Shown here piece after piece: positions 43,056 through 52,493 of a DNA stretch of 64,000 bases. The notes beneath the pieces are model-generated. The model searched no databases. It was not told the DNA's origin and saw only the letters and a list, made by a program, of their open reading frames with translations. Position numbers and translations under genes: made by a program. Source of the stretch: Caballeronia temeraria (GTDB lineage Bacteria > Pseudomonadota > Gammaproteobacteria > Burkholderiales > Burkholderiaceae); the NCBI RefSeq assembly GCF_001544795.2, contig NZ_FCOI02000013.1, forward strand, positions 62,001 to 126,000, in the 5' to 3' direction. Within the stretch, counting starts at the first letter, position 1; every line of letters starts with the position of its first letter.

Positions 43056-43964
43056 ATGAAAGTCGCCGTCATGGGTGCGGGCGCCGTCGGTTGTTATTAC
43101 GGCGGCATGCTCGCGCGCGCGGGTCACGAGGTCGTGCTGATCGCGCGGCCGCAGCATGTCGAGGCGATCGGGCGCGACGGCTTGCGGCTCGACACGCAGC
43201 ATTTCGACGAGCATGTGCGCGTGGCCGCGAGCACCGATGCGAGCGCGGCCAAAGATGCGCAACTCGTGCTCTTCTGCGTGAAGTCCACCGACACCGACAG
43301 CGCGGCCAACGCACTCGCGCCCCATCTCGATCACGATGCGCTTTTGCTCTCGCTGCAAAACGGCGTCGAGAATGCGGAGCGCCTGCGCGAACTGTTGCCG
43401 CAGGAAGCGGCGGCTGCGGTCGTGTATGTCGCGGCGGAAATGGCCGGGCCGGGACACGTGAAGCACAACGGTCGCGGCGAACTCGTGATCGAGCCATCGA
43501 CGAAGAGCGAAGAGGTCGCGCGCGAGTTCGTGGCGGCGGGCGTCCCGACCGAGATCTCCGGCAACGTGCGCGGCGCGCTATGGGCGAAGCTCGTGCTGAA
43601 TTGCGCCTACAACGCGCTGTCCGCGATCACGCGACTGCCTTACGGGAAACTTGTGCAAGGCGAGGGCATCACGCGGACGATGCGCGATATCGTCGATGAA
43701 TGCGTCGCTGTCGCGAAAGCCGACAAGGTGACCATTCCCGGCGATGTCGATGCCGCCGTGCGCCGCATCGCGGAGACGATGCCGAACCAATACTCGTCGA
43801 CGGCGCAGGATCTCGCGCGCGGCAAAACGAGCGAGATCGATCACCTGAACGGGTTGATCGTGCGGCGTGGCGAAGCGCTCGGCGTGCCGACGCCGGCGAA
43901 TCGCGTGCTGCACGCGCTCGTCAAGGCGATCGAGGGGAAGGCTTCGCAGGGCGCGATCAAGTGA
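43056..43964 (+). CDS. panE: 2-dehydropantoate 2-reductase (ketopantoate reductase)
   Basis: A 302-residue enzyme beginning MKVAVMGAGAVGCYYGGMLARAGHEVVLIAR, the NADPH-binding GxGxxG Rossmann start. The central LSLQNGVENAERL and the C-terminal LWAKLVLNCAYNALSAIT supply the catalytic Lys and substrate-binding Asn of PanE. It makes pantoate for coenzyme A. GAGGAG precedes the start. Several panE paralogues are common in Burkholderiaceae, so this copy may serve another 2-keto acid. Confidence 0.88.
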   Translation: MKVAVMGAGAVGCYYGGMLARAGHEVVLIARPQHVEAIGRDGLRLDTQHFDEHVRVAASTDASAAKDAQLVLFCVKSTDTDSAANALAPHLDHDALLLSLQNGVENAERLRELLPQEAAAAVVYVAAEMAGPGHVKHNGRGELVIEPSTKSEEVAREFVAAGVPTEISGNVRGALWAKLVLNCAYNALSAITRLPYGKLVQGEGITRTMRDIVDECVAVAKADKVTIPGDVDAAVRRIAETMPNQYSSTAQDLARGKTSEIDHLNGLIVRRGEALGVPTPANRVLHALVKAIEGKASQGAIK

Positions 43965-44056
43965 CGGACGAAGGTAAGGGCGGGCACGGGCGATGCTGAA
44001 TTATGGAGCACACACAGAAAACACCGTGCGTAGCCCAACATACCGGAGGGATCACC

Positions 44057-44389
44057 ATGAAATCGTTCGTCAAAGCCGTGGCCGTCGTCGCCGTAGTGGT
44101 GGCGCCGGCACTCTCGTTCGCGCAAGCCGATTCGTCGACCACGCGCGCCCAGGTGAAGCAGGATCTGCGTCAGGTCGAGGCCGCAGGCTACGATCCGTCG
44201 CGCTCGGATCAGACTTCCTATCCGTCGGATATCCAGGCCGCAGAGAGCCGCGCATCGCGTCAGGGCAATGCCTCTCACGCCGACATGAACTCGTACGGCG
44301 GGGCGAGTGCAGGCCGGTCGGCTTCAGGCATGCGCATGATGCCCCCGCTGGACAACGACGGCACGAAGCCTGTCTATTTCGGCCGTTGA
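44057..44389 (+). CDS. Small exported DUF4148 protein
   Basis: A 110-residue protein with GGAGGG before ATG 44057 and a signal peptide (MKSFVKAVAVVAVVVAPALSFA). The mature part starts QADSSTTRAQVKQDLRQVEAAGYDPSRSDQTSYPSDIQAAESR, the DUF4148 pattern very frequent in Burkholderiaceae, where many copies occur per genome. It is periplasmic and its function is unknown. The C-terminal part is Gly/Ser/Met rich. Confidence 0.85.
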   Translation: MKSFVKAVAVVAVVVAPALSFAQADSSTTRAQVKQDLRQVEAAGYDPSRSDQTSYPSDIQAAESRASRQGNASHADMNSYGGASAGRSASGMRMMPPLDNDGTKPVYFGR

Positions 44390-44482
44390 TGCCGTCCGGG
44401 CCGGGTTGAGCGTGATTGATGCAACGGCGTTACTATCGGCTCTTCCGTTCGCTTTAATGCGTTCTTTCGCAGGAAGAGACTC

Positions 44483-44860
44483 ATGGATAAAGCCGTCAAG
44501 ATGCCCGGCCCCGATCACCCGATCACGATCGAGCGCAGTCCGTTGCGCGTGATCGTGAAAGCGGGCGGGCGTATGATCGTGGATACGACCGCTGCGCTTT
44601 CATTGCGCGAAGCCTCGTATCCAGAGGTGCTATATGTGCCGCGCAAGGACGTGGACATGACGCAACTCGAACGCACCGCGCACACGACTTATTGCCCTTA
44701 CAAAGGCGAATGCAGCTACTACAGCATTCCGTCAGGTGGACAAAAAGCGGCCAACGCCGTGTGGACCTATGAGGCGCCATATGAAGCCGTTGCGTCGATA
44801 AAGGACCATCTCGCGTTTTATCGCGATCGCGTGGATTCGTTCGAGACCAGCGACGCGTGA
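44483..44860 (+). CDS. DUF427-family protein
   Basis: A 125-residue cytosolic protein with AGGAAGAG before the ATG. The pattern VKAGGRMIVDTTAALSLREASYPEVLYVPRKDVDM, followed by HTTYCPYKGECSYYSI and VWTYEAPYEAVASIKDHLAFYRDRV, is the full DUF427 beta-fold with its conserved CPYKG motif. The biochemical function is not established. It converges on the LysR gene, 9 bp away. Confidence 0.88.
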   Translation: MDKAVKMPGPDHPITIERSPLRVIVKAGGRMIVDTTAALSLREASYPEVLYVPRKDVDMTQLERTAHTTYCPYKGECSYYSIPSGGQKAANAVWTYEAPYEAVASIKDHLAFYRDRVDSFETSDA

Positions 44861-44869
44861 TCTTTATCT

Positions 44870-45763
44870 TCAATCGACAAACGTTCTGGCGCGGTGCTTG
44901 AGCATCGCGCTGAAATCGTCGAGCCAGCCGAGCGAAAGACGCCAGCTTTGCCAGTAGAGATCGACGTCGAAGCGCGAACCTGGCGATACCTCCACGAGTT
45001 CGCCGCTTTCGAGTTGCTGCGCGACGAGCGGTTGCGGACACATTCCCCATGCAAGTCCGGACGTGCAGGCACGCAAGAAGCCTTCGCCATGCGGCACCAC
45101 ATGCGCGGGCGGCTCGAACTCGGTTCGGCTTACGCGCTTGATGAAGCGTTTCTGCAATTCATCTTTCTCGTTGAAATTGACGCAGGGCGCGCGGCGTAAC
45201 GCGCCGCGGGTAAGGCCGTCGGCGAAATATCGCGCGAAGTAGGCAGGCGAGCACACCGCGCGATATCGCATGCGTCCGAGCTTCGTCGAGCGCCAGCCCG
45301 ACACCGGCTCGGCTTGCGTGGTGATCGCGCCTTGCACGTCGCCTGCGCGAATGCGTTGCGCGGTGTGATCCTGATCGTCGACGACGAGATCGAGCAGCAG
45401 TTCACGTTCGATGCAGAATGCCGCCACGGCGTCGATGAACCATGTGCTCATGCTGTCGTCGTTCACGGCGATGCGCAGCTTCGCGCGCCGCTCCCCCTGC
45501 GTGCCCGGCAAGCTCGGCATGCGCCCGCCCAGTTCTGCCTCCAGCAGTTGCACACGTTCGGTGTGGCGGCACAGCAGCGCGCCCGATGCCGTGGCCTCGC
45601 AAGGCTGGCCGCGTTTGACGAGCAGGCTGCCCACGCGCTCTTCCAGAAGCTTCACGCGTTGCGAAACCGCCGATGGCGTGACGTTGAGTTCGCGCGCGGC
45701 ACGCTCGAAAGAACCGGTGCGCACGACGGCGAGCAACGCGTCGAGCAGAGCATAGTCGAGCAT
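44870..45763 (-). CDS. LysR-family regulator, ArgP-like
   Basis: A 297-residue protein: MLDYALLDALLAVVRTGSFERAARELNVTPSAVSQRVKLLEERVG is the winged helix of the ArgP/IciA group. A LysR substrate-binding domain follows (RRAKLRIAVNDDSMSTWFIDAV). ArgP regulators sense lysine and arginine and control exporters such as LysE/ArgO. Here no exporter is adjacent. The divergent neighbour is a PLP aminotransferase, which is the likeliest target through the palindrome at 45806-45822. Confidence 0.88.
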   Translation of the reverse strand: MLDYALLDALLAVVRTGSFERAARELNVTPSAVSQRVKLLEERVGSLLVKRGQPCEATASGALLCRHTERVQLLEAELGGRMPSLPGTQGERRAKLRIAVNDDSMSTWFIDAVAAFCIERELLLDLVVDDQDHTAQRIRAGDVQGAITTQAEPVSGWRSTKLGRMRYRAVCSPAYFARYFADGLTRGALRRAPCVNFNEKDELQKRFIKRVSRTEFEPPAHVVPHGEGFLRACTSGLAWGMCPQPLVAQQLESGELVEVSPGSRFDVDLYWQSWRLSLGWLDDFSAMLKHRARTFVD

Positions 45764-45805
45764 TAGCGTTCCTTAATCGAAATTAGAAAGTTTAGCTGTT
45801 CGATT

Positions 45806-45822
45806 CTGCGTATGTAACGCAG
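45806..45822. promoter_or_regulatory. Perfect palindrome, candidate LysR-type binding site
   Basis: CTGCGT-ATGTA-ACGCAG is a perfect six-base inverted repeat containing a T-N11-A core. It lies in the 94 bp between the divergent LysR and aminotransferase genes. Position and form suit an ArgP-like regulator site. Confidence 0.55.
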
Positions 45823-45857
45823 ACTAAGGCCTTCTCCGATCCCGATCAAGCGACGCC

Positions 45858-46985
45858 ATGCAGCCGAATCCCTTCAAGCTCGAACGCTATTTCGCCAAGC
45901 ACGAATTCACCGCGCGCCATCTGCTGTGCAGTTCCGATCCCGAGTCGATGTCGATCGGCGAATTGCTTGCGTACGAACCCAATGCGATGGATGGATTGCG
46001 CGAAACCTGGCTCGGTTACACCGAATATCCGGGCGCGCCCGCGCTGCGACGCGAACTGGCCACGCTGTACGAGACCATCGGCGCGGACGACATCATCGTG
46101 CATACGGGCGCGCAGGAAGCGATCTATTCGTTCGTGCACACGATGCTCGCGCCGGGCGATCACGCGATCGTGCATACGCCGGGCTATCAGTCGCATTACG
46201 CGGTGGCCGAAGCGATGGGTGTGAACGTGTCGCCGTGGAAAGCACGTGAGGAAGCGGGCTGGGCGCTCGATCCGGACGAACTCGAAACGCTCGTCACGCC
46301 GGAGACGCGCGCGCTCGTCATCTGCGCGCCGCACAACCCGACCGGTTATCTGCCGTCGCGTGACGTGTTCGATGCGATCGTCGCCTTCGCGCGCAGACAC
46401 GGATTATGGCTGTTCAGCGACGAGGTGTATCGCGGTCTGGAGCACGATCCCGCCGATCGTCTGCCCGCTGCCTGCGATGTGTACGAACGCGCCGTTTCGC
46501 TGGGCGCGCTCTCGAAGACGCACGGACTCGCGGGCCTGCGCGTCGGCTGGATCGCCACGCAAAGCGCCGAAGTGCTCGAACGCATGAGCACGTTCAAAGA
46601 CTATCTGACCATCAGCAACAGCGCGCCGAGCGAGTATCTGTCGACGATCGCGGTGCGCCACACCGATGCGCTCATCGAACGCAATGTCTCTATCGTGCGT
46701 GCGAATCTGCGCGTGCTGGACGCGTTCTTCGCGCGTCACGCGGATCGTTTCGAATGGCATCGTCCGCGCGCGGGCACAATCGGCTTCGTACGCCTGAAGC
46801 ACGAAAGCGCCGAACAGTTCTGCGCCGAACTGCTCGAACGCACGGGCGTGCTGCTGCTGCCGTCGACGCTCATCGATCACGGCGATGCGCACGTCCGCCT
46901 CGGCTTCGGTCGTCGCAACATGCCCGATGTGCTCGCGATCCTCGATGCCTATTTGGACGCCACCGTCACGAGCACCGCATCCTGA
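45858..46985 (+). CDS. PLP-dependent aminotransferase, class I/II
   Basis: A 375-residue enzyme. The PLP-lysine is in SLGALSKTHGLAGLRVGW, the cofactor Asp/Tyr region is in LWLFSDEVYRGLE, and ALVICAPHNPTGYLPS is the fold-type I ANPNNPTG-like motif. It transfers amino groups; the substrate is not evident. The name capreomycidine-synthase-like or valine-pyruvate-like would be guesswork. It is divergent from an ArgP-like regulator, suggesting basic amino acid metabolism. Its 3' end overlaps the converging msrA gene by 37 bp. Confidence 0.87.
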   Translation: MQPNPFKLERYFAKHEFTARHLLCSSDPESMSIGELLAYEPNAMDGLRETWLGYTEYPGAPALRRELATLYETIGADDIIVHTGAQEAIYSFVHTMLAPGDHAIVHTPGYQSHYAVAEAMGVNVSPWKAREEAGWALDPDELETLVTPETRALVICAPHNPTGYLPSRDVFDAIVAFARRHGLWLFSDEVYRGLEHDPADRLPAACDVYERAVSLGALSKTHGLAGLRVGWIATQSAEVLERMSTFKDYLTISNSAPSEYLSTIAVRHTDALIERNVSIVRANLRVLDAFFARHADRFEWHRPRAGTIGFVRLKHESAEQFCAELLERTGVLLLPSTLIDHGDAHVRLGFGRRNMPDVLAILDAYLDATVTSTAS

Positions 46986-47662
46986 CGATACGCATCCGGA
47001 AACATCTGTTTGAGGTTCGCCACCTTGGGCAGATCGTTGATCGCGATATACGGACTTTCCGGATGCTCCGTCAGATAGTTCTGGTGATAGCCTTCGGCCG
47101 GATAGAAACCCTTGTAGTCCTCGATCTTCGTGACGATCTTGCCACGATACACATGCGCCTTGTCGAGCTGCGCGATATACGCATTGACGATATCGCGCTG
47201 CGCCGCGTTCGTCGGAAAGACGGCCGAGCGGTACTGCGTGCCGTGATCGGGGCCTTGATAGTTCAACTCGGTCGGATCATGCGCGACCGAGAAGAATATC
47301 TGCAGCAGCCTGCCGTACGAGACCTGCGCCGGGTCATACGTGATGCGCACCGATTCCGCGTGACCCGTGTCGCCTTCGCTTACGCGGTCGTACTGCGCGG
47401 TGTTCGCCGCGCCGCCCGTATAACCCGACATCACTTCCTTCACGCCGCGCACGTGCTGAAACACGCCTTGCACGCCCCAGAAGCAGCCGCCTGAAAACAC
47501 GGCTGTTTCCGTATGCACGGCGCCTGCGGTTTCGTCGTGCGCGGGCGGCGGAATCTTCACGGCGGCCTCGCTCGAATGCGCGACGCGCTGCAAAGCGAAC
47601 GCGCCGGCGAACAGAATGGCCACGCTCGCGGCCTTGAATGTCATGCTGGTGGTCTTGAACAT
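46949..47662 (-). CDS. msrA: Exported peptide-methionine (S)-S-oxide reductase
   Basis: A 237-residue protein with an N-terminal signal or anchor (TFKAASVAILFAGAFALQRVAHS). The MsrA domain holds nucleophile Cys60 in FSGGCFWGVQG and GYTGG, YDPAQVSYGRLLQIFF and DHGTQYRSAVFP. It repairs methionine-S-sulfoxide. The export signal places it in the periplasm, matching its operon partners DipZ and the Tat-exported MsrB. It lies 23 bp after dipZ. No C-terminal resolving Cys is visible, so it probably relies on the DipZ thioredoxin domain. Confidence 0.93.
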   Translation of the reverse strand: MFKTTSMTFKAASVAILFAGAFALQRVAHSSEAAVKIPPPAHDETAGAVHTETAVFSGGCFWGVQGVFQHVRGVKEVMSGYTGGAANTAQYDRVSEGDTGHAESVRITYDPAQVSYGRLLQIFFSVAHDPTELNYQGPDHGTQYRSAVFPTNAAQRDIVNAYIAQLDKAHVYRGKIVTKIEDYKGFYPAEGYHQNYLTEHPESPYIAINDLPKVANLKQMFPDAYRQDAVLVTVASK

Positions 47663-47685
47663 CTCTGCTCCTCAAGAAGTCTCGT

Positions 47686-49497
47686 TCAACCGAACGTGAA
47701 TGCGTACGCTTCGACGCCAGGGTCGAGAAATTCGATCGTGAATGTGCGATCCGCGACGGGGCCCGTTTGCCGCACGAGCTGATAGAGGCGCTGCTCGGTC
47801 ACGGTACCACTTCCGTCCGCCTGAATGTCGCTGCCATGCGATGCGCCCGGCGCCGCACCATCGATGCTCACGCGAAAGCGCACCGGCTTGCCGTCCTTCG
47901 TCGGCCCGAGCACGAGATGCAGATCGCGCGCATGAAAGCGATACACGATGCGGCCGGTCGTGCCTTCGAGCGTCGCGTGCTCCGCGCCGACTTTCCACGC
48001 GCCCGCGAGCGCCCAGTCGTTGACGTCGAGTGCGTTGGGCGCGGCATAGTCGTGAATGCGATCAGGCGTTTCGCCGCCCGGCGACATGAACTGCTCCGCG
48101 CGCTCATAGCCGATATAGGTTTCGGGCGAGCGCATGTCCGCGTTATCGGCTTGCATCATCGCGCCCTGGCCGATGTCGTCGTCACTCCTCTTCGCGCTCA
48201 TCGCTACATCAGGCGCCGTGCCATGACCGGCTTCGGCGAGCAGTTCCTGAATCACGTGCTCGGAGTGCGCATAATCGCCTTCGCCGAAATGGTGATAGCG
48301 GATATTGCCTTTTGCATCGATGAAATAATGCGCCGGCCAGTACTGGTTATTCAGCGCGCGCCAGATCGCGAAGTTATTGTCGATCGCGACGGGATAGTCG
48401 ATGCCGAGATCGTGTACAGCCTTCTTCACGTTGTCGACGTTGCGCTCGAAAGCGAACTCAGGCGCATGCACGCCGATCACGACAAGCCCCTGATCGCGAT
48501 ACTTCTGCGCCCAGGTCTTCACATACGGCAGCGTGCGCAAGCAATTGATGCACGAGTAAGTCCATACATCGACGAGTACGACCTTGCCACGCAACGCTTC
48601 CTTCGTGAGCGGCGGCGAGTTGATCCATTGCACGGCGCCATCGAGCGGCGGCAACGTGCCTTCCACCGGCAGCGGCGCAGGATTCGACGACTTCGGCGGC
48701 TCGGTGCTCGTGCGCATCATCGTGGGTCCGCTGTTGCTGGTGTTCGCGGACATCATCATCGCGCCATTGCTCTTGTTCGAGAGCTTGTCGACGAGTTGCT
48801 GCTCGAAGCCCGACGTCGCGACCGTCGATACTCGGGCGAGCACGCCGGTATCGAGCCCGAGTGCGACCGCGACGACGCCGAGCAGCATCGCCGCGCCGAT
48901 GCCGCGCCGCACCCATTCGCCCGCGCCGAGCGAGCGCTTCATCGCGGCGAACACGCGTCCGCCGATCAGCAACGCAACCGCGAGCGACGTCGCCGCGCCG
49001 GCCGCATAGGCGAGCAACAATAGCGTGGTACCGGCGCTTGCGCCGTTGAGTGCTGCGCCCGTCAACACGAGTCCGAGGATGGGGCCTGCACAAGGCGCCC
49101 ACAGCAGTCCCGTCGCAATGCCCAGCACGAACGATCCGCCGAACGTCGGCTTGCCATCGCCGCGTTGCGCAAACGCGGTGAGACGATTGCCCGCGCTCAC
49201 GAGCGGATGCATCATGCGCTCGGCGAAACCCGGCAAAAGCAACGTAAGGCCGAATATCGCGAGCAGGACGATGGCCGCCCATCGGCCGTATTGATTGGCC
49301 TGCGTGACCCAGCCACCGCCGATAGCCGCGAGCGACGCGACCGCGGCGAAGGTCAGACCCATGCCCGCCAGCAAGGGCAGGCCGCTCTTGACGAACGGCT
49401 GGTCCGCGCGCGAGAACACGAAAGGGAGCACCGGAAGGATGCACGGACTGAGAATCGTCAGCGCGCCGCCGAGATAGGCAAGTACGATGAGCAGCAT
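47686..49497 (-). CDS. dipZ: DipZ-type CcdA-thioredoxin fusion delivering reducing power to the periplasm
   Basis: A 603-residue protein. Residues 1-235 form a CcdA/DsbD-like membrane domain (MLLIVLAYLGGALTILSPCILPVLPFVF, then ATGLLWAPCAGPILGLVL) with the two helix-embedded Cys. After a linker comes a thioredoxin-like domain (about 280-430) with CxxC in WTYSCINCLRTLP near 315-318. A C-terminal carbohydrate-binding-like module (about 460-603) with LVLGPTKDGKPVRFRVSIDG completes the three-part DipZ layout known from mycobacteria. It should pass electrons from cytoplasmic thioredoxin to MsrA and MsrB. It is flanked by msrB and msrA in one operon. Confidence 0.93.
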   Translation of the reverse strand: MLLIVLAYLGGALTILSPCILPVLPFVFSRADQPFVKSGLPLLAGMGLTFAAVASLAAIGGGWVTQANQYGRWAAIVLLAIFGLTLLLPGFAERMMHPLVSAGNRLTAFAQRGDGKPTFGGSFVLGIATGLLWAPCAGPILGLVLTGAALNGASAGTTLLLLAYAAGAATSLAVALLIGGRVFAAMKRSLGAGEWVRRGIGAAMLLGVVAVALGLDTGVLARVSTVATSGFEQQLVDKLSNKSNGAMMMSANTSNSGPTMMRTSTEPPKSSNPAPLPVEGTLPPLDGAVQWINSPPLTKEALRGKVVLVDVWTYSCINCLRTLPYVKTWAQKYRDQGLVVIGVHAPEFAFERNVDNVKKAVHDLGIDYPVAIDNNFAIWRALNNQYWPAHYFIDAKGNIRYHHFGEGDYAHSEHVIQELLAEAGHGTAPDVAMSAKRSDDDIGQGAMMQADNADMRSPETYIGYERAEQFMSPGGETPDRIHDYAAPNALDVNDWALAGAWKVGAEHATLEGTTGRIVYRFHARDLHLVLGPTKDGKPVRFRVSIDGAAPGASHGSDIQADGSGTVTEQRLYQLVRQTGPVADRTFTIEFLDPGVEAYAFTFG

Positions 49498-49537
49498 GAT
49501 GATGTCGGGTCGAGGTTGATCAAAAGGTGCGCGCGAT

Positions 49538-50053
49538 TCACGCAGCGCCCGGCGTGAAATTCATCGCAACGCCGTTCATGCAGTAGCGCAGTCCGGTGGG
49601 TTTCGGACCATCGTCGAAGACGTGGCCCAGATGTCCGCCGCAACGCCGGCAATGCACTTCCGTGCGCTCGATGCCGAACGAACCGTCGATGCGCGTCGAG
49701 ACCGCGTGATCGAGCGGCGCCCAGAAGCTCGGCCAGCCCGTGTGGCTATCGAACTTGGTGCGCGATGAGAACAACGCCAGCTTGCAGCCCGCGCAACTAA
49801 ACGTGCCCATGCGATGCTCGTCGTTGAGCGGGCTCGTATAAGGGCGTTCGGTGCCTTCGCGGCGCAGCACGTCGTATTGGACCGGATTGAGCAGGCGACG
49901 CCATTCATCGTCGCTATGCACGATTTCGAAGCGTTCCTGCGATGACGATTGCGGCTCCGTACCCGCCGCGAGCGCGCGCAGGCGCCCGCCCAGGGCGAAC
50001 GCGGCGGCGGCTGCGGCGGTGCCCGTCAGAAGAAAGCGGCGGCGGGTTTGCAT
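49538..50053 (-). CDS. msrB: Tat-exported peptide-methionine (R)-S-oxide reductase
   Basis: A 171-residue protein. The ATG at 50053 opens a twin-arginine signal (MQTRRRFLLTGTAAAAAAFALGG). The MsrB domain has zinc-binding CAGC (87/90) and CRRC (135/138) and catalytic Cys158 in GLRYCMNG, with SHTGWPSFW and GHLGHVFDDGP. It repairs methionine-R-sulfoxide in exported proteins. It is the first gene of msrB-dipZ-msrA and diverges from a two-component system that may control it. Confidence 0.94.
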   Translation of the reverse strand: MQTRRRFLLTGTAAAAAAFALGGRLRALAAGTEPQSSSQERFEIVHSDDEWRRLLNPVQYDVLRREGTERPYTSPLNDEHRMGTFSCAGCKLALFSSRTKFDSHTGWPSFWAPLDHAVSTRIDGSFGIERTEVHCRRCGGHLGHVFDDGPKPTGLRYCMNGVAMNFTPGAA

Positions 50054-50235
50054 GATGCGTTCCTCGTTTTCGAGTGGTGTAGCGGCATCGTATTCGCGCG
50101 CGCATCCCCGAGTCCTCACCGAAAGTTAAATTAAATGTGATACTTGGCCGCGCGCTTTTCTGCACAATGGCACAGGCGCCCGTGCTTTCTTCTGCGGATT
50201 GGGCGCGCATGTTTTTCTTTGTGCCGATGACATTC

Positions 50236-50967
50236 ATGGATCATCCGAAACGCATTCTGATCGTCGAAGACGACATGCATATCGCCGATGTGCTGAGTCT
50301 CAATCTGCGCGACGAGCGCTACGAAGTCGTGCACAGCGCCGACGGCGCCGAAGGGTTGCGCCTGCTGGAGCAGGGCGGCTGGGATGCGCTGATACTCGAT
50401 CTGATGCTGCCCGGCGTCGATGGCCTCGAGATCTGCCGCCGCGCGCGCGCCATGACGCGCTATACGCCGATCATCATCACGAGTGCGCGTTCCAGCGAGG
50501 TGCACCGCATACTCGGGCTTGAACTGGGCGCGGACGACTATCTCGCGAAGCCCTTTTCCGTGCTCGAACTCGTCGCGCGCGTAAAGGCGCTGCTGCGCCG
50601 CGTCGATGCAGTCGCGAAGGACTCGCGGATCGACGCGGGGCGCATCGAAGTGGCGGGCATCGCGATCGATCCGCTCGCGCGCGAAGCATGGGTCGATGGC
50701 GCGCGCATCGAACTCACGCCGCGCGAATTCGATCTGCTGTATCACTTCGCGCGTCATCCGGGCAAAGTGTTCTCGCGCATGGATCTGCTCAATGCCGTGT
50801 GGGGTTATCGGCATGAAGGTTATGAGCACACCGTCAACACGCATATCAACCGGCTGCGCGCGAAAGTAGAGAAGGATGCCGCCGATCCGAAGCGCGTTCT
50901 TACCGTATGGGGTCACGGCTATAAGCTCGCGCTGCAATCGCCGGAAGGCAAGGATGGCGCGCCGTGA
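50236..50967 (+). CDS. OmpR-family response regulator
   Basis: A protein of about 243 residues with a receiver domain (ILIVEDDMHIADVLSLNL, phospho-acceptor Asp55 in LILDLMLPG, Lys in LAKPFS). A winged-helix domain follows, with ELTPREFDLLYHFARHPGKVFSRMDLLNAVWGYRHEGYEHTVNTHINRLRAKVE. The start is uncertain: ATG 50236 fits the family, while 50227 and 50209 are in frame and none has a strong ribosome site. It overlaps the histidine kinase gene by 4 bp and diverges from the msr operon. Confidence 0.92.
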   Translation: MDHPKRILIVEDDMHIADVLSLNLRDERYEVVHSADGAEGLRLLEQGGWDALILDLMLPGVDGLEICRRARAMTRYTPIIITSARSSEVHRILGLELGADDYLAKPFSVLELVARVKALLRRVDAVAKDSRIDAGRIEVAGIAIDPLAREAWVDGARIELTPREFDLLYHFARHPGKVFSRMDLLNAVWGYRHEGYEHTVNTHINRLRAKVEKDAADPKRVLTVWGHGYKLALQSPEGKDGAP

Positions 50968-52493
50968 AGCTCACCTTGTCACAACGGCTCTTCGCGGTGT
51001 TCTGCGTGCTGCTGCTCGCATGCTGCGGTGCATCGGCATGGCTGCAGATCCGCGCAAGCGACCTGCGCGAGAAGGAGGTCATACAAAGCCTCTCGCGCGG
51101 GCTCGCGGCGCATATCGCGCGTGATGGCGCGCTCGCCGATGCGAACGATATCAACGCGCCCGCCGTGCGCCGGCTCTTCAGCCAGTTGATGGTGGTGAAC
51201 CCGAGCGTCGAAGTCTATCTGCTCGACAACACGGGACGCGTGCGCGCCGACGATGCGCCGCCTGGACATCTGAAGCGCGATCACGTCGATCTTGCGCCGG
51301 TGCGCCAGTTTCTTGACGGCGCGCCGTTGCCCATTCTCGGCGACGATCCGCGCAGCGACGACAAGCGCAAGGTCTTCAGCGCCGCGCCGCTCGCCGCGCC
51401 CGGCAAGCCACCGTTCGGCTATGTGTACATCGTGCTGCTCGGCGAGGAGCACGATGCACTCGCCGCGAAGGCATCGGCGAGCGCGGTGTTGCGCACCACG
51501 CTCGCATCGATGGGGCTCGTCACGTTGCTCGGGCTTGTTGCCGGCGTCTTCGCGTTCGGGCTCGTCACGCGGCCCTTGCGCCGGCTCGCCGAAGCCATGC
51601 GCAAGTTCGACGCGCGCGGCGTGCCGGCAGAACCGCCGACTCGTGCCGGAAGCGATACACCCGACGCGCGCGCGACCGAACACGACGAGATCGCGGTGCT
51701 CGAAAGCGCGTTCGCGCAGATGGCCGAGCGCATCGGTGAGCAGTGGCGCGCGCTCGGTCAGCAGGATCGCGAACGTCGCGAGATGGTGGCGAATATCTCG
51801 CACGATTTGCGCACGCCGCTTTCGTCGCTGCATGGCTATCTGGAGACGCTCTCGCTCAAATCCGACACGCTGCCCGATACGGACCGGCGTCGCTATCTGT
51901 CGATCGCGCTTGCGCAGAGTGCAAAGGTGGGCCACCTCGCGCAGTCCTTGTTCGAACTCGCGAAGCTCGAACACGGCATGGTTGCGCCCGAAGCCGAGCC
52001 TTTTTCTCTGGCCGATCTCGTGCAGGACGTCTTCGAGAAATTCGAGCTGCCCGCGCAATCGCGAGGCGTGCGCCTGAATGCGCAGATCGCGCCGCGCCTG
52101 CCGAACGTAGTGGCGGACCTGGGCATGATCGAGCGTGTGCTGACGAATCTGCTCGACAACGCGATCCGTCATACGCCTGAGAAAGGCATTGTGGAAGTCA
52201 CGCTGGCACTTGCCAGCGAGCAAACCGACAGAGTCGAAGTCACGATCAGCGATACGGGGCCGGGCATACCGCCCGCCATGCGACAAGCGCTTTTTCTGCG
52301 TCCGTTCGCATCGGGCAGCGCGCATCGCGGCGGGCTGGGACTTCTCATCGTTCAGCGCATGCTGCAATTGCACGGTAGCCAGATTCGCCTGATCGATACG
52401 CAGGGCACAGGTACTACGTTTCGATTCGACTTGCCCGCCGCCATTGCGCAGGCCGGCAATGGCGCGCAGCACGCGCGCGGCTACCGTGAATAA
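50964..52493 (+). CDS. Membrane sensor histidine kinase
   Basis: A 509-residue kinase starting with GTG in the stop overlap of the regulator gene. One helix lies near 8-26 and another near 175-198, enclosing a periplasmic sensor of about 145 residues (AVRRLFSQLMVVNPSVEVYLLDNTGRVRADDAPPGHL). A HAMP linker follows. The phospho-acceptor His280 is in VANISHDLRTPLSSLHGYLE. The ATPase has NLLDNAIRHTPEKG, ISDTGPGIPP and GLGLLIVQRMLQLHG. It phosphorylates the adjacent regulator. The stimulus is unknown; redox damage is a guess from the neighbouring msr operon. Confidence 0.94.
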   Translation: MKLTLSQRLFAVFCVLLLACCGASAWLQIRASDLREKEVIQSLSRGLAAHIARDGALADANDINAPAVRRLFSQLMVVNPSVEVYLLDNTGRVRADDAPPGHLKRDHVDLAPVRQFLDGAPLPILGDDPRSDDKRKVFSAAPLAAPGKPPFGYVYIVLLGEEHDALAAKASASAVLRTTLASMGLVTLLGLVAGVFAFGLVTRPLRRLAEAMRKFDARGVPAEPPTRAGSDTPDARATEHDEIAVLESAFAQMAERIGEQWRALGQQDRERREMVANISHDLRTPLSSLHGYLETLSLKSDTLPDTDRRRYLSIALAQSAKVGHLAQSLFELAKLEHGMVAPEAEPFSLADLVQDVFEKFELPAQSRGVRLNAQIAPRLPNVVADLGMIERVLTNLLDNAIRHTPEKGIVEVTLALASEQTDRVEVTISDTGPGIPPAMRQALFLRPFASGSAHRGGLGLLIVQRMLQLHGSQIRLIDTQGTGTTFRFDLPAAIAQAGNGAQHARGYRE

